From: Paracoccaceae bacterium
GTDB lineage: Bacteria; Pseudomonadota; Alphaproteobacteria; Rhodobacterales; Rhodobacteraceae
DNA length: 26,170 bases
Assembly (NCBI GenBank): GCA_015487335.1
Contig: WFPZ01000117.1
Span: forward strand, 1 to 26,170
Direction of reading: 5' to 3'
The notes beneath the pieces were generated by a model. That model was not told the origin of the DNA and did no database searches. It saw only the letters and a list, made by a program, of their open reading frames with translations. The position numbers were made by a program, and so were the translations under genes. Of this stretch, positions 1-7,037 are shown piece after piece. Position 1 is the stretch's first letter; every line of letters starts with the position of its first letter.

Positions 1-280
1 ACTCGGCCTTGAGCTGCCTGAACGGGCCGGCATGGAAATTCTTGCAATGCGGGCAGGTGAAGGAGGCATATTCGATCACCGTGACGCTGGCCTCGGGGTT
101 GCCCATGGTGATGTCCTCGATCACCGGCAGGGCCTCTCCGGCGGGCGGGCTGGCCTGCGCGCCTTGCTGCTGCGCGGTTGGCACAGGCGGGGGCGGCGCC
201 TCTTCGCCCTGCATGAAATACCACAGGCCGCCAGCAATGATCACGCCCAGAGCGGCCAGGATTGTTGCGATTCTATTCAT
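1..280 (-). CDS. DsbA-like thioredoxin-fold protein (3' end outside window)
   Basis: Only the N-terminal 93 or so residues are inside the window. Translation from the ATG at 280 begins MNRIATILAALGV and gives one hydrophobic segment (about residues 3-23), then a proline- and glutamine-rich linker. A thioredoxin-like start follows (VTVIEYASFTCPHC), so a CPHC redox motif is visible near base 45. CPHC is the active-site motif of DsbA-type thiol:disulfide oxidoreductases, so the protein is probably a membrane-tethered periplasmic enzyme acting on cysteines of exported proteins. The ATG overlaps the stop of the upstream dciA gene (ATGA, bases 277-280), so the two are likely translationally coupled. 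The C-terminal half, including the cis-proline loop, cannot be checked. Confidence 0.85.
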   Translation of the reverse strand, partial: MNRIATILAALGVIIAGGLWYFMQGEEAPPPPVPTAQQQGAQASPPAGEALPVIEDITMGNPEASVTVIEYASFTCPHCKNFHAGPFRQLKAE

Positions 281-813
281 TTTTCCGCCTTCTTGCGTTT
301 TTTCCTGGACAGGACGTTCGCCCCGAGCGCCTCCAGCGCCCGGCGCAGATCCCCATCCTCGATTCCTGCCACCACCGCCCCGGCGGCCTCGCGCGCAGAG
401 CTGTCGGGCTGTGGCGGTTCTTTCGGCTCGGCAGCACGGAAAGCCACCTGGCCTTCGGCAAAGCCTAGCGGGGCCGTCTGCGTGATGTGGATGCGCGATA
501 TGGCCGCATAGCCGTAACAGGCATTCACCTTCTCGATGATCTTCGGCAGCTCCGCCTGCAGCACCGGGGCATGGGCGCCGGTGGTCAGCAGGGTCAGGGT
601 GGCGCCGAAGCCCCCCCTGGCATAGCCGACCTTCACCGGCAGGGCGATGCTGGCGATTTCCTCGCCGACGATCTCGGCCCAGTGCGTCAGCAGCCGGGAA
701 ACGGCGAAGCCCCGGCTCTCGCCCACCTGGCGGATCCGGTTCTTCAGCAACCCGGCGGCGGGCTCGAAGCCGCGCAGCCGCCGTTTGGGTCTTTCCTGCC
801 CTGCCTGTGTCAT
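277..813 (-). CDS. dciA: DUF721/DciA-family protein
   Basis: 178 residues. The N-terminal half matches the DUF721 pattern: a basic start, LLKNRIRQVGESRGFAVSRL, then a WAEIVGEEIA segment, a strand-rich part (GGFGATLTLLTTGAHAPVLQ) and a helix ending in NACYGYAAISRIHI. DUF721 is now called the DciA family, the ancestral loader of the replicative helicase DnaB; that role is family knowledge and is not shown here. The C-terminal tail (about residues 125-178) is charged and looks disordered. The start ATG at 813 faces mutY on the other strand, and the stop overlaps the ATG of the DsbA-like gene, so the pair forms an operon. The adjacency of dciA, a DsbA-like gene and mutY is common in Rhodobacterales as far as I know. 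Confidence 0.85.
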   Translation of the reverse strand: MTQAGQERPKRRLRGFEPAAGLLKNRIRQVGESRGFAVSRLLTHWAEIVGEEIASIALPVKVGYARGGFGATLTLLTTGAHAPVLQAELPKIIEKVNACYGYAAISRIHITQTAPLGFAEGQVAFRAAEPKEPPQPDSSAREAAGAVVAGIEDGDLRRALEALGANVLSRKKRKKAEK

Positions 814-895
814 CTCTGGAATGTTCCGTGCATTGCACTATTCTAGACAACGCTGGCGCCACCGCCAGCCCAAAGCCACCAGGCGGAGCACAGTA

Positions 896-1954
896 TTGCC
901 CAGCCCCGATCTCGGCCAGCGGCTGCTGGCATGGTATGACCTCCATGCGCGCACCCTGCCCTGGCGCGTCGGCCCGGCACAACGGGCGGCCGGCCGCCTG
1001 CCCGACCCTTATCGCGTGTGGCTTTCCGAAGTGATGCTGCAGCAGACGACGGTGGCCGCCGCAAAGGGCTATTTCGAGCGCTTCACCCACCGCTGGCCCA
1101 CCGTGCAGGCCCTGGCCGCGGCCCCCGAGGCCGAGGTGATGGCCGAATGGGCGGGGCTGGGCTACTACGCGCGGGCGCGCAATCTGATCGCATGTGCCCG
1201 CGTAGTGGCCGATGAGTTTGGCGGGCAGTTTCCGCGCACAGGCGACGAGCTTGTCAAACTGCCGGGCATCGGCCCCTACACGGCGGCGGCAATCGCCGCC
1301 ATCGCCTTCGACCGTCCCGAGACGGTGGTTGACGGCAACGTGGAGCGGGTCATGGCCCGGCTGCATGCGGTGGAAGAGCCCCTGCCCGCCGCCAAGCGCC
1401 GCCTCGCCGGGCTTGCCGCGCGGCTGACGCCGACCGAGCGCCCCGGAGACCACGCCCAGGCGCTGATGGATCTCGGCGCAACCGTCTGCACGCCGAAGTC
1501 TCCCTCTTGCGGGGCCTGTCCCTGGGCGGGCGATTGCGCGGCGCACAAAAAGGGCCTTGCGAATGTTCTGCCCCGGCGCGCGCCAAGGGCGGCCCGGCCC
1601 ACCCGCCACGGCATCGCCTATATCGCCCGGCGCGCCGATGGCGCCTGGCTGGTGGAGCGCCGCCCCTCCCGCGGGCTTCTGGGCGGGATGCTGGGCTGGC
1701 CCTGCAGCGAATGGGGCGAGGCCCCCGCGCCCGCCCCGCCGCTGCAGGCCGACTGGGCCGATCCGGGCGCGCAGGTGCGCCACACCTTCACCCATTTCCA
1801 CCTGCACCTTTCGCTGCGGGTGGCGCGGCTTGACGAAGATGCCCGGCCGGAGCGCGGCTTTTTCATGCCCGCGGCCGAGTTCGACCCCGCCAGCCTGCCC
1901 AGCGTGATGCGCAAGGCCCATGCGCTGGCTGCGCCCCTTCTGAAAGGGTTTTGA
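896..1954 (+). CDS. mutY: A/G-specific adenine DNA glycosylase MutY
   Basis: MutY removes adenine mispaired with 8-oxoguanine. With the TTG at 896 the protein is 352 residues, the normal family length. Visible are the LPWR entry motif (21-24), the helix with the catalytic Glu (SEVMLQQT, E45), a helix-hairpin-helix (LPGIGPYTAAAI, about 122-133), the catalytic Asp (VVDGNVERV, D146), and the iron-sulfur loop C-X6-C-X2-C-X5-C (C198, C205, C208, C214). A NUDIX-like C-terminal domain for 8-oxoG recognition follows. The reading frame stays open far upstream: an ATG at 821 would add 25 residues and the open frame reaches 647, but there is no conserved sequence there. An AGGCGGAG ribosome-binding site at 881-888 favours the TTG at 896. 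The gene diverges from dciA. Confidence 0.92.
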   Translation: MPSPDLGQRLLAWYDLHARTLPWRVGPAQRAAGRLPDPYRVWLSEVMLQQTTVAAAKGYFERFTHRWPTVQALAAAPEAEVMAEWAGLGYYARARNLIACARVVADEFGGQFPRTGDELVKLPGIGPYTAAAIAAIAFDRPETVVDGNVERVMARLHAVEEPLPAAKRRLAGLAARLTPTERPGDHAQALMDLGATVCTPKSPSCGACPWAGDCAAHKKGLANVLPRRAPRAARPTRHGIAYIARRADGAWLVERRPSRGLLGGMLGWPCSEWGEAPAPAPPLQADWADPGAQVRHTFTHFHLHLSLRVARLDEDARPERGFFMPAAEFDPASLPSVMRKAHALAAPLLKGF

Positions 1955-2004
1955 GCGCTGCGGGTGCTCTGCTAGAGTGCGCGCGGAAAAGAGGCCTGAA
2001 AGCG

Positions 2005-3138
2005 ATGATATCCGCCGACAATGTCGCCCGCATCCAGCGCGCCCTGCCGTTCTGGCTGTCGTTGATTCTGGTGCCGGTGGTGCTGTTTGCCGCCGCTCGC
2101 GGCGGCTGGGCGCTGGCGCTGCCGCCACTGGCCAGCTGGGGGCTGTTCACCCTGCTCGATTTTCTCACCGGCCTGAACACCGAAAACGCCGACCCGGAAA
2201 CGCCCGAGGAAAACCTCTTCTGGTATCGGCTGATCACCCTGATCTGGTTTCCCATACAGTTTGCGCTGCTGTTCGGGCTGATCTGGTACGCCCCCCGTGC
2301 CGAGCATCTGGATGTGCTGGAGAAGATCATCCTGTTCTTCGGCGTCGGCGTGGTGACCGGCACCGTCGGCATCAACTACGCCCACGAGCTGATGCACCAG
2401 AAAACGAAACTGGAGCGCTGGCTGGGCGATCTGCTGCTGGCCACGGTGCTCTATTCGCATTTCCGCACCGAGCACCTGCTGGTGCACCACCGCCACGTGG
2501 GCACCCCGCGCGATACGGTGACGGCCCGCTACAACGAGGGTTTCCACCGTTTCTTCCCGCGCGTGCTGCGCCAGGGGCTGCCCTCGGCCTGGCGGGCGGA
2601 AAGGGAAATGCTCGCCCGCCGGGGCCTGGGCTGGGCCAGCCGTGCCAACCCCTTCTGGCGCTATCTGGTGCTGCAGGGGGGCTGCCTGTTGCTGGCCTTC
2701 TGGCTGGGCGGCTGGGCCGGGCTGGGGCTGTTCGTCTATCAGGCCTTCATCGCCATCTGGCAGCTGGAACTGGTGAACTACGTGGAGCATTACGGCCTCA
2801 CGCGAAAGCACCTCGGCGACGGCAGGTATGAGCACGTGAAGCCGCACCATTCGTGGAACGCGGCGCACCGGGCCTCGAACTGGCTGCTGATCAACCTTCA
2901 GCGCCACTCCGACCACCACTACCGCCCCGACCGGCGCTTTCCGCTTCTGCAGAACTACACCGAGGCCGAGGCACCGCAACTGCCCTACGGCTATCCGCTG
3001 ATGACGCTGGCGGCCATGATCCCGCCCCTGTGGCGGCGGGTGATGAACCCCCGCGTACGCAAGTGGCGGGCGATGTATTACCCGGAAATCACCGACTGGG
3101 CTCCCTACAAGACATGGGATCTGCCGATGCCGCGGTAG
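2005..3138 (+). CDS. alkB: AlkB-type alkane 1-monooxygenase, membrane non-heme diiron
   Basis: 377 residues from the ATG at 2005, which follows a GAAAAGAGG ribosome-binding site; a longer TTG start at 1951 would overlap mutY and is unlikely. All histidine boxes of the integral-membrane alkane hydroxylase family are present: HELMH (127-131), HLLVHH (157-162), NYVEHYGL (258-265) and LQRHSDHH (298-305). Several hydrophobic segments lie at about 17-30, 36-55, 73-95, 105-122 and 225-250. The family hydroxylates the terminal carbon of medium-chain alkanes using electrons from rubredoxin. No rubredoxin, rubredoxin reductase, alcohol dehydrogenase or alk regulator is in the window, so the physiological substrate is open. 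The gene lies 50 bp after mutY in the same direction. Confidence 0.93.
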   Translation: MISADNVARIQRALPFWLSLILVPVVLFAAARGGWALALPPLASWGLFTLLDFLTGLNTENADPETPEENLFWYRLITLIWFPIQFALLFGLIWYAPRAEHLDVLEKIILFFGVGVVTGTVGINYAHELMHQKTKLERWLGDLLLATVLYSHFRTEHLLVHHRHVGTPRDTVTARYNEGFHRFFPRVLRQGLPSAWRAEREMLARRGLGWASRANPFWRYLVLQGGCLLLAFWLGGWAGLGLFVYQAFIAIWQLELVNYVEHYGLTRKHLGDGRYEHVKPHHSWNAAHRASNWLLINLQRHSDHHYRPDRRFPLLQNYTEAEAPQLPYGYPLMTLAAMIPPLWRRVMNPRVRKWRAMYYPEITDWAPYKTWDLPMPR

Positions 3139-3287
3139 AGCATGTCGCTCTTGATCCCTGATCGGATTTGCCTGCATGCGCAACCGAAGGGCGGGCGGCC
3201 GCCAAGGGGGCGGACGAGGAACGGGCGATCAGGCGCGACACGCGGCAGCCGCAGGCTTTCACCCGGACCACCTTGCAAAACGCGCCG

Positions 3288-3319
3288 AAAAAAGCCCCGC
3301 CGTCTTGCGAGGGCGGGGC
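3288..3319 (-). terminator. Rho-independent terminator of ccrM
   Basis: Read on the minus strand, an 8-bp perfect GC-rich stem (plus-strand arms 3294-3301 and 3312-3319) is followed by six T (3288-3293). It lies about 50 bases after the ccrM stop codon. The rest of the 3139-3367 gap between the convergent alkB and ccrM shows no gene. Confidence 0.85.
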
Positions 3320-3367
3320 AGTCGTGCCGTGGTCAGGCCACAGGCACCGGCGGTAAAGCCTGGATAG

Positions 3368-4468
3368 TCAGCTCATCTCGGCGCGGATCTGCTGGCGAAG
3401 CACGTCGATGGGCACCTGCTTGCCGTCGCGGCGGAAGTGCCAGTATGTCCAGCCGTTGCACGAGGGCGCGCTTTCCAGTGCCGCGCCCACCTGATGGATG
3501 GAGCCCTTGACCTCGTCGGCGATCAGCGTGCCGTCGGCGCGCACCTTGGCCGTCTTGCCGCGCGGGCTGACCAGCACCTCGCCCGGGCGCAACAGCCCGC
3601 GTTCCACCAGCTGGCCGAAGGGCACGCGCGGCTCGGCCCGCTTGCTGGCCGTGACCTCCAGCGCCGCCTTGTCGAACTTGCGCACCTTGGCAATACGGGC
3701 CTCGGCCACCTTGCGGTAGGCGGCCTCGCGCTCGATGCCGATGAACTCGCGGCCCAGCATTTTGGCCACCGCACCGGTGGTCCCGGTGCCGAAGAACGGA
3801 TCAAGCACCACGTCGCCGGGGTTGGTGGTGGCCACCAGCACCCGGTGCAGCAGCGCCTCGGGCTTCTGCGTGGGATGGGCCTTGTTGCCGGCCTCGTCCT
3901 TGAGCCGCTCATGCCCGGTGCAGATCGGCAGCACCCAGTCCGAGCGCATCTGGACCCCTTCGTTGAGCGCCTTCAGCGCCTCGTAGTTGAAGGTGTACTT
4001 GCTGGCCTCGGCCCGGGAGGCCCAGATCAGGGTTTCATGGGCATTGGTAAAGCGCTTGCCGCGGAAATTGGGCATCGGGTTGGACTTGCGCCAGACCACA
4101 TCGTTGAGAATCCAGAAGCCTTCGTTCTGCATCGCCGCGCCGACGCGGAAGATGTTGTGATAGGAGCCGATCACCCAGATCGCGCCATGGGGCTTGAGCA
4201 GCCGCCGCGCCGCCTTCAGCCAGGCCCTGGTGAAGCGGTCATAGGCCCTGAACGAATCGAACTGATCCCAGGCGTCATCCACCGCATCGACCTTCGAGTT
4301 GTCGGGGCGGTGCAGATCGCCCTTGAGCTGAAGATTGTAGGGCGGATCGGCGAAGATCAGATCGACGGAGGCCTCGGGCAGGCTGTTCATCACCTCGATG
4401 CAGTCGCCGGGCAAGATCTGGTTGAGCGGAAGCTCCCCTGCTTCCTTCTTTCTGGTCCTGGTCTTCAT
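3368..4468 (-). CDS. ccrM: CcrM-type adenine-N6 DNA methyltransferase (GAnTC)
   Basis: 366 residues. The catalytic DPPY motif is at 41-44 and the S-adenosylmethionine motif DPFFGTG at 223-229, so catalysis precedes SAM binding (beta-class order). The sequence around both (GDCIEVMNSLPEASVDLIFA; NPMPNFRGKRFTNAHETLIWA) is typical of CcrM, the solitary methyltransferase that methylates adenine in GAnTC late in the alphaproteobacterial cell cycle. A C-terminal domain (about 278-366, ending SCNGWTYWHFRRDGK) is the extension needed for DNA binding in CcrM. No cognate restriction enzyme is nearby. It lies 99 bp after rnhB on the same strand; three GAnTC sites in that gap suggest feedback on its own promoter. 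It ends at a clear terminator. Confidence 0.95.
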   Translation of the reverse strand: MKTRTRKKEAGELPLNQILPGDCIEVMNSLPEASVDLIFADPPYNLQLKGDLHRPDNSKVDAVDDAWDQFDSFRAYDRFTRAWLKAARRLLKPHGAIWVIGSYHNIFRVGAAMQNEGFWILNDVVWRKSNPMPNFRGKRFTNAHETLIWASRAEASKYTFNYEALKALNEGVQMRSDWVLPICTGHERLKDEAGNKAHPTQKPEALLHRVLVATTNPGDVVLDPFFGTGTTGAVAKMLGREFIGIEREAAYRKVAEARIAKVRKFDKAALEVTASKRAEPRVPFGQLVERGLLRPGEVLVSPRGKTAKVRADGTLIADEVKGSIHQVGAALESAPSCNGWTYWHFRRDGKQVPIDVLRQQIRAEMS

Positions 4469-4516
4469 CTCTGCCTCTGTCCCACGTCTTCCGTGACGCG
4501 TCGTTTATTGCGGACA

Positions 4517-4561
4517 AAGATGAGTCAAAGGTGATTCGACGTCAAATTCTTTTTTTGAATC
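4517..4561 (-). promoter_or_regulatory. Candidate ccrM promoter with three GAnTC sites
   Basis: The 99-bp rnhB-ccrM gap contains GAGTC (4522-4526), GATTC (4533-4537) and GAATC (4557-4561). On the minus strand a candidate sigma-70-type promoter reads TTGACG (4540-4545), a 17-bp spacer, then CATCTT (4517-4522). One site falls inside the spacer, one touches the -10 and one lies about 11 bp upstream of the -35. In Caulobacter the ccrM promoter also carries GAnTC sites and responds to methylation. The -10 is weak, so the exact promoter is inference; the site cluster is seen directly. Confidence 0.6.
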
Positions 4562-4567
4562 AAGGAT

Positions 4568-5197
4568 TTAGATTTTTTCTTGATACAAGATGTTGTGCAC
4601 CGGCCGGAACGAACGCCTATGATGTGGGGTGACCCCAAGATTTTGCAGCGCCTCCAGATGGGCCCTTGTGGGGTAGCCCGCGTTTTTCTCCCAGCCATAG
4701 CCGGGGTGCTGTTGCGCCAAATCCACCATCAGCGCGTCGCGGTGCACCTTGGCCACGATCGAGGCGGCGGCGATCGACAGGCAGCGGGCATCGCCCTTCA
4801 CCACCGCCTCGGCCCGCCCGGCCAGCGCCTTCGGAATGCGGTTGCCGTCCACCAGCACATGGTCGGGGGGGGCGGCAAGCCCCTCCACCGCGCGCTGCAT
4901 GGCCAGCATGGCGGCCTGCAGGATGTTGAGACGGTCGATCTCGTCCACGCTGGCCTCGGCCACCGAGACATCGGCGCAGGCGCGCAGCTCGTCGGCCAGG
5001 GCAGCGCGGCGGCTGGCGGTGAGCGCCTTGGAATCGGCCAGCCCCTCGGGAATGGCGGCCGGATCGAGGCACACGGCGGCGGCCACTACCGGGCCTGCCA
5101 GCGGCCCGCGCCCCACCTCGTCAACCCCCGCCACGCGGGCTGCCCCACGGGCGAAAGCGGCGCGCTCAAGGCTGAAATCGGGAGGGGTCCTTGCCAT
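4568..5197 (-). CDS. rnhB: Ribonuclease HII
   Basis: 209 residues from the ATG at 5197. The family signature GVDEVGRGPLAGPVVAAA (24-41, catalytic D26 and E27), the LVDGN motif (D117) and SIVAKVHRD (D154) are all present, as is the GYGWEKNAGYPT segment (166-177). RNase HII cleaves RNA in RNA-DNA hybrids and removes single ribonucleotides from DNA. A GTG at 5257 is in frame, but it would start inside the hairpin that terminates the upstream gene, so the ATG giving MARTPPDFSLERAAF is preferred, although its ribosome-binding site is weak. The gene precedes ccrM. Confidence 0.95.
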   Translation of the reverse strand: MARTPPDFSLERAAFARGAARVAGVDEVGRGPLAGPVVAAAVCLDPAAIPEGLADSKALTASRRAALADELRACADVSVAEASVDEIDRLNILQAAMLAMQRAVEGLAAPPDHVLVDGNRIPKALAGRAEAVVKGDARCLSIAAASIVAKVHRDALMVDLAQQHPGYGWEKNAGYPTRAHLEALQNLGVTPHHRRSFRPVHNILYQEKI

Positions 5198-5233
5198 GCG
5201 CGCAGGTAAGCCGGCAGCACCGACCGGCGCAAG

Positions 5234-5264
5234 AAAAAAGGGGCGGGCACCTTGCACCCGCCCC
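5234..5264 (-). terminator. Rho-independent terminator of the exported four-Cys gene
   Basis: On the minus strand an 8-bp stem (plus-strand arms 5240-5247 and 5257-5264) with a 9-base loop is followed by six T (5234-5239). It lies about 50 bases after the stop at 5316 and separates that gene from rnhB. Confidence 0.85.
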
Positions 5265-5315
5265 CAGAAACCGGCGCGCCAAGCTGGGAAAAGCGCGCCG
5301 GGTGCCTGTTCGTGG

Positions 5316-5759
5316 TCAGTACCTCGGTGCCTCGGCCCGGTAATCCCACCGGCTCAGACAACCGGCGTCGTAAACCTTTGCGCGGCGGCCATGGCGCACC
5401 CGCACGGTTTCTTCGCAAAAGCGCGGCAGGCGCTCGGCGTTGGGCATGTTCTTCTGCAGGCATGCCTTGCCGTAGACCCCGCGGATGCCGTCGGCCGTGT
5501 CGATGGGGAAGTAGCACTGCGCGGGCAGAACGCGGGAAAGATCCGGGGGAACCGGCCTGTGAACCTTCCGGGGCTTCTTCGCATCGAGTGTTTCCTCGAT
5601 CGCCTTTCCGATGATCACCAGCGCGACCGCTCCGGCCAGGAAACGGCCGAATTCATCCTTGCTTCGGCTGCCGGCCTGCGCGGGGGCGGCGGCAATTCCG
5701 GTCAGGGCGATCAGCGCGATCGAGATGGCGAGTATGGTGGCTTTCAGGCTGCGGGTCAT
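5316..5759 (-). CDS. Exported protein of unknown function with four cysteines
   Basis: 147 residues; I do not recognise a named family. A signal peptide is clear (basic MTRSLK, hydrophobic 8-23, likely cleavage after AQA at 29). A second hydrophobic stretch (38-52, GRFLAGAVALVIIGKAI) could be a membrane helix or buried. The C-terminal half has four cysteines (C82, C100, C115, C134), consistent with two disulfides in the periplasm, and is rich in basic residues and tyrosines. The ATG at 5759 is preceded by AAGGA with 7-base spacing. The gene is divergent from the plus-strand set at 5923 and has its own terminator. It looks like a lineage-specific Rhodobacterales protein, which is inference. 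Confidence 0.7.
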   Translation of the reverse strand: MTRSLKATILAISIALIALTGIAAAPAQAGSRSKDEFGRFLAGAVALVIIGKAIEETLDAKKPRKVHRPVPPDLSRVLPAQCYFPIDTADGIRGVYGKACLQKNMPNAERLPRFCEETVRVRHGRRAKVYDAGCLSRWDYRAEAPRY

Positions 5760-5849
5760 GGCTTTATCCTTGTCTCATGCCGCCGGGCAGAACCGGCCGG
5801 GATGAGGCAACGATCGACTGATGCCGGAAAGATAGGCAATATCAGCCCC

Positions 5850-5898
5850 CTGTTATCGGATAACAGCGCCGCCACAGGCCGCGGCTATTGAATAACCG
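5850..5898. promoter_or_regulatory. Pair of operator-like dyads in a divergent intergenic region
   Basis: A perfect 17-bp palindrome with a one-base centre, CTGTTATCGGATAACAG, lies at 5850-5866. A second, similar dyad, CGGCTATTGAATAACCG, lies at 5882-5898 with one mismatched pair. Their centres (5858 and 5890) are 32 bp apart, close to three helical turns, so two dimers would sit on the same DNA face. They lie between the divergent genes at 5759 and 5923. The binding protein is unknown; the winged-helix protein at 6191-6895 and a LacI-type protein are both possible. Confidence 0.55.
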
Positions 5899-5922
5899 GG
5901 CCGCATTGCGCAGGCTGGGGGC

Positions 5923-6219
5923 ATGAGAAAACTCCTGATCCATACGGCGGCGGCCGCTCTGGCGCTGGTGCTGGCGGGCCCCGCCGCGGCTGCCTGCTAT
6001 GCCGACTACAAGGCCAAGCGCGACAATCCCCTGCGGCTGCATTACGGTGTGATGGAACTGCCCGGCGAGGCCTGCGCCAACCCCGAGCTTGCCGCCCTCG
6101 AGGTTGCGCGGCGCATCGCGGTGGACGGCTGGCAGCTGCTGAACATCCTGTCGTTCTTCGACGAAAAGGGACTGGAGAAGAGAAGAGAAAGTGCTGGGAA
6201 ATTCTTCCTCCGCTACTGA
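5923..6219 (+). CDS. Small secreted protein with two cysteines, unknown function
   Basis: 98 residues. A signal peptide (MRKLLIHTAAAALALVLAG, cleavage near AAA-AC at 24-25) leads into a mature part of about 74 residues with only two cysteines (C25 and C51), which could form one disulfide. C25 would be close to the new N-terminus, but the preceding PAAAA does not fit a lipobox well, so lipidation is doubtful. The middle (GVMELPGEACANPELAALEVARRIAVDGWQLLNIL) is helical. The 3' end overlaps the start of the membrane winged-helix gene by 29 bp, so the two are co-translated and may work together, for example as a periplasmic partner of that regulator; this is inference. Confidence 0.72.
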   Translation: MRKLLIHTAAAALALVLAGPAAAACYADYKAKRDNPLRLHYGVMELPGEACANPELAALEVARRIAVDGWQLLNILSFFDEKGLEKRRESAGKFFLRY

Positions 6220-6895
6220 TGCGCGGAAGTCGGGAAACCGCATCATCGCGCTGGGTATCGCGGCCATCGTCGGCATTCTGCTGGTGGCCGCTTTCCTGCT
6301 GTTCATCAACCTGCCCGATGCCAACGCCTTCAACCAGCGGGTCGAGCGGATCTTCGTGGAAAACGACGATCTCACCAGCGGCGCCGAGATCAAGCTTCTG
6401 GAGATCCTCGCGCAAAGCGGCACCGCCTTTTCCGACGTTCTGGCCAGCTACCGGGTGGTGATCTTCGTGCTGCTGGTGTTCTCCACCGCGCTGCTGATCG
6501 CCGCGCTGGTGTTTCTGGTGACGATCATCGGGCTGAACCGGCGCATGGGCGAAATCGAGCGCAAGGGGATACAGGTGTCTTCGCTGCTGATCAGCCGCGA
6601 CCAGAACACCGTCTATCTCAACAACATGGAATTCAAGCTGACCAGGGCGGCGATCGAGACGCTCTCGGTGCTGGCCGAGGCGCGGATGGACGAGGACATC
6701 CTTTCGGGCGCCGAGATCGAGGCGATGATCTCGGGGCGCGCGCCGGACGAATGCGACGAGGCCGCCGGGGCCACCCGCATCAAGCGGCTGCGCGATGCAC
6801 TGGGCAACCAGCTGGTGAGCGAGCTGCTGATCAGGAACATCGCCCGCAAGGGCTACATGCTGGCCATCGACAAGGACGTGATCCGCATGGTCTGA
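6191..6895 (+). CDS. Membrane-anchored winged-helix transcriptional regulator
   Basis: 234 residues from the GTG at 6191, behind a purine-rich ribosome-binding site (GGAGAAGAG). Two membrane helices (about 18-41 and 89-115) enclose a periplasmic loop of about 47 residues with no cysteine. A C-terminal cytoplasmic domain (116-234) follows. Residues 145-226 read like an OmpR/PhoB-type winged helix: MEFKLTRAAIETLSVLAEA, then a helix with ATRIKRLRDALG, then LLIRNIARKGYMLAI, which matches the usual recognition helix and GY-containing wing. ToxR and CadC have the same parts in the opposite order, with DNA binding at the N-terminus. There is no receiver domain. The gene overlaps the small exported protein upstream and precedes a propeller-cytochrome c gene by 142 bp. 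Likely a signal-responsive regulator of neighbouring genes; the signal is unknown. Confidence 0.75.
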   Translation: MLGNSSSATDARKSGNRIIALGIAAIVGILLVAAFLLFINLPDANAFNQRVERIFVENDDLTSGAEIKLLEILAQSGTAFSDVLASYRVVIFVLLVFSTALLIAALVFLVTIIGLNRRMGEIERKGIQVSSLLISRDQNTVYLNNMEFKLTRAAIETLSVLAEARMDEDILSGAEIEAMISGRAPDECDEAAGATRIKRLRDALGNQLVSELLIRNIARKGYMLAIDKDVIRMV

Positions 6896-6942
6896 GGGCC
6901 GGTGCAGGGTTCCAGCGCGGGATGTGCGGATTTGCAGCACGG

Positions 6943-6967
6943 ATCGGGCCTGTTTTCCCGGCCCGAT
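6943..6967. repeat. Inverted repeat before the propeller-cytochrome gene
   Basis: Perfect 8-bp arms ATCGGGCC (6943-6950) and GGCCCGAT (6960-6967) with a 9-base loop lie in the 142-bp gap between the winged-helix gene and the propeller-cytochrome gene. No T-run follows on either strand, so it may be an operator, a processing hairpin or a weak terminator. Confidence 0.4.
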
Positions 6968-7037
6968 TCGCATAAAATCCCGAAACCGGCCGGGACTGGA
7001 GCGCGACCAGGGCCACCGGCCGGAACGGAGGAACGAC

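Noticed and set aside
1972..3183. 403-residue open frame antisense to alkB
   Set aside because: It lies opposite a gene with intact histidine boxes, is rich in G, Q, H and P as expected from the complement of a GC-rich gene, and shows no motif.
4469..4567. CtrA binding site upstream of ccrM
   Set aside because: No TTAA-N7-TTAA pattern is present in the gap.
5857..5865. Similarity of GGATAACA to the E. coli lac operator
   Set aside because: Short match that is part of a different, perfect 17-bp palindrome; lac genes are absent.
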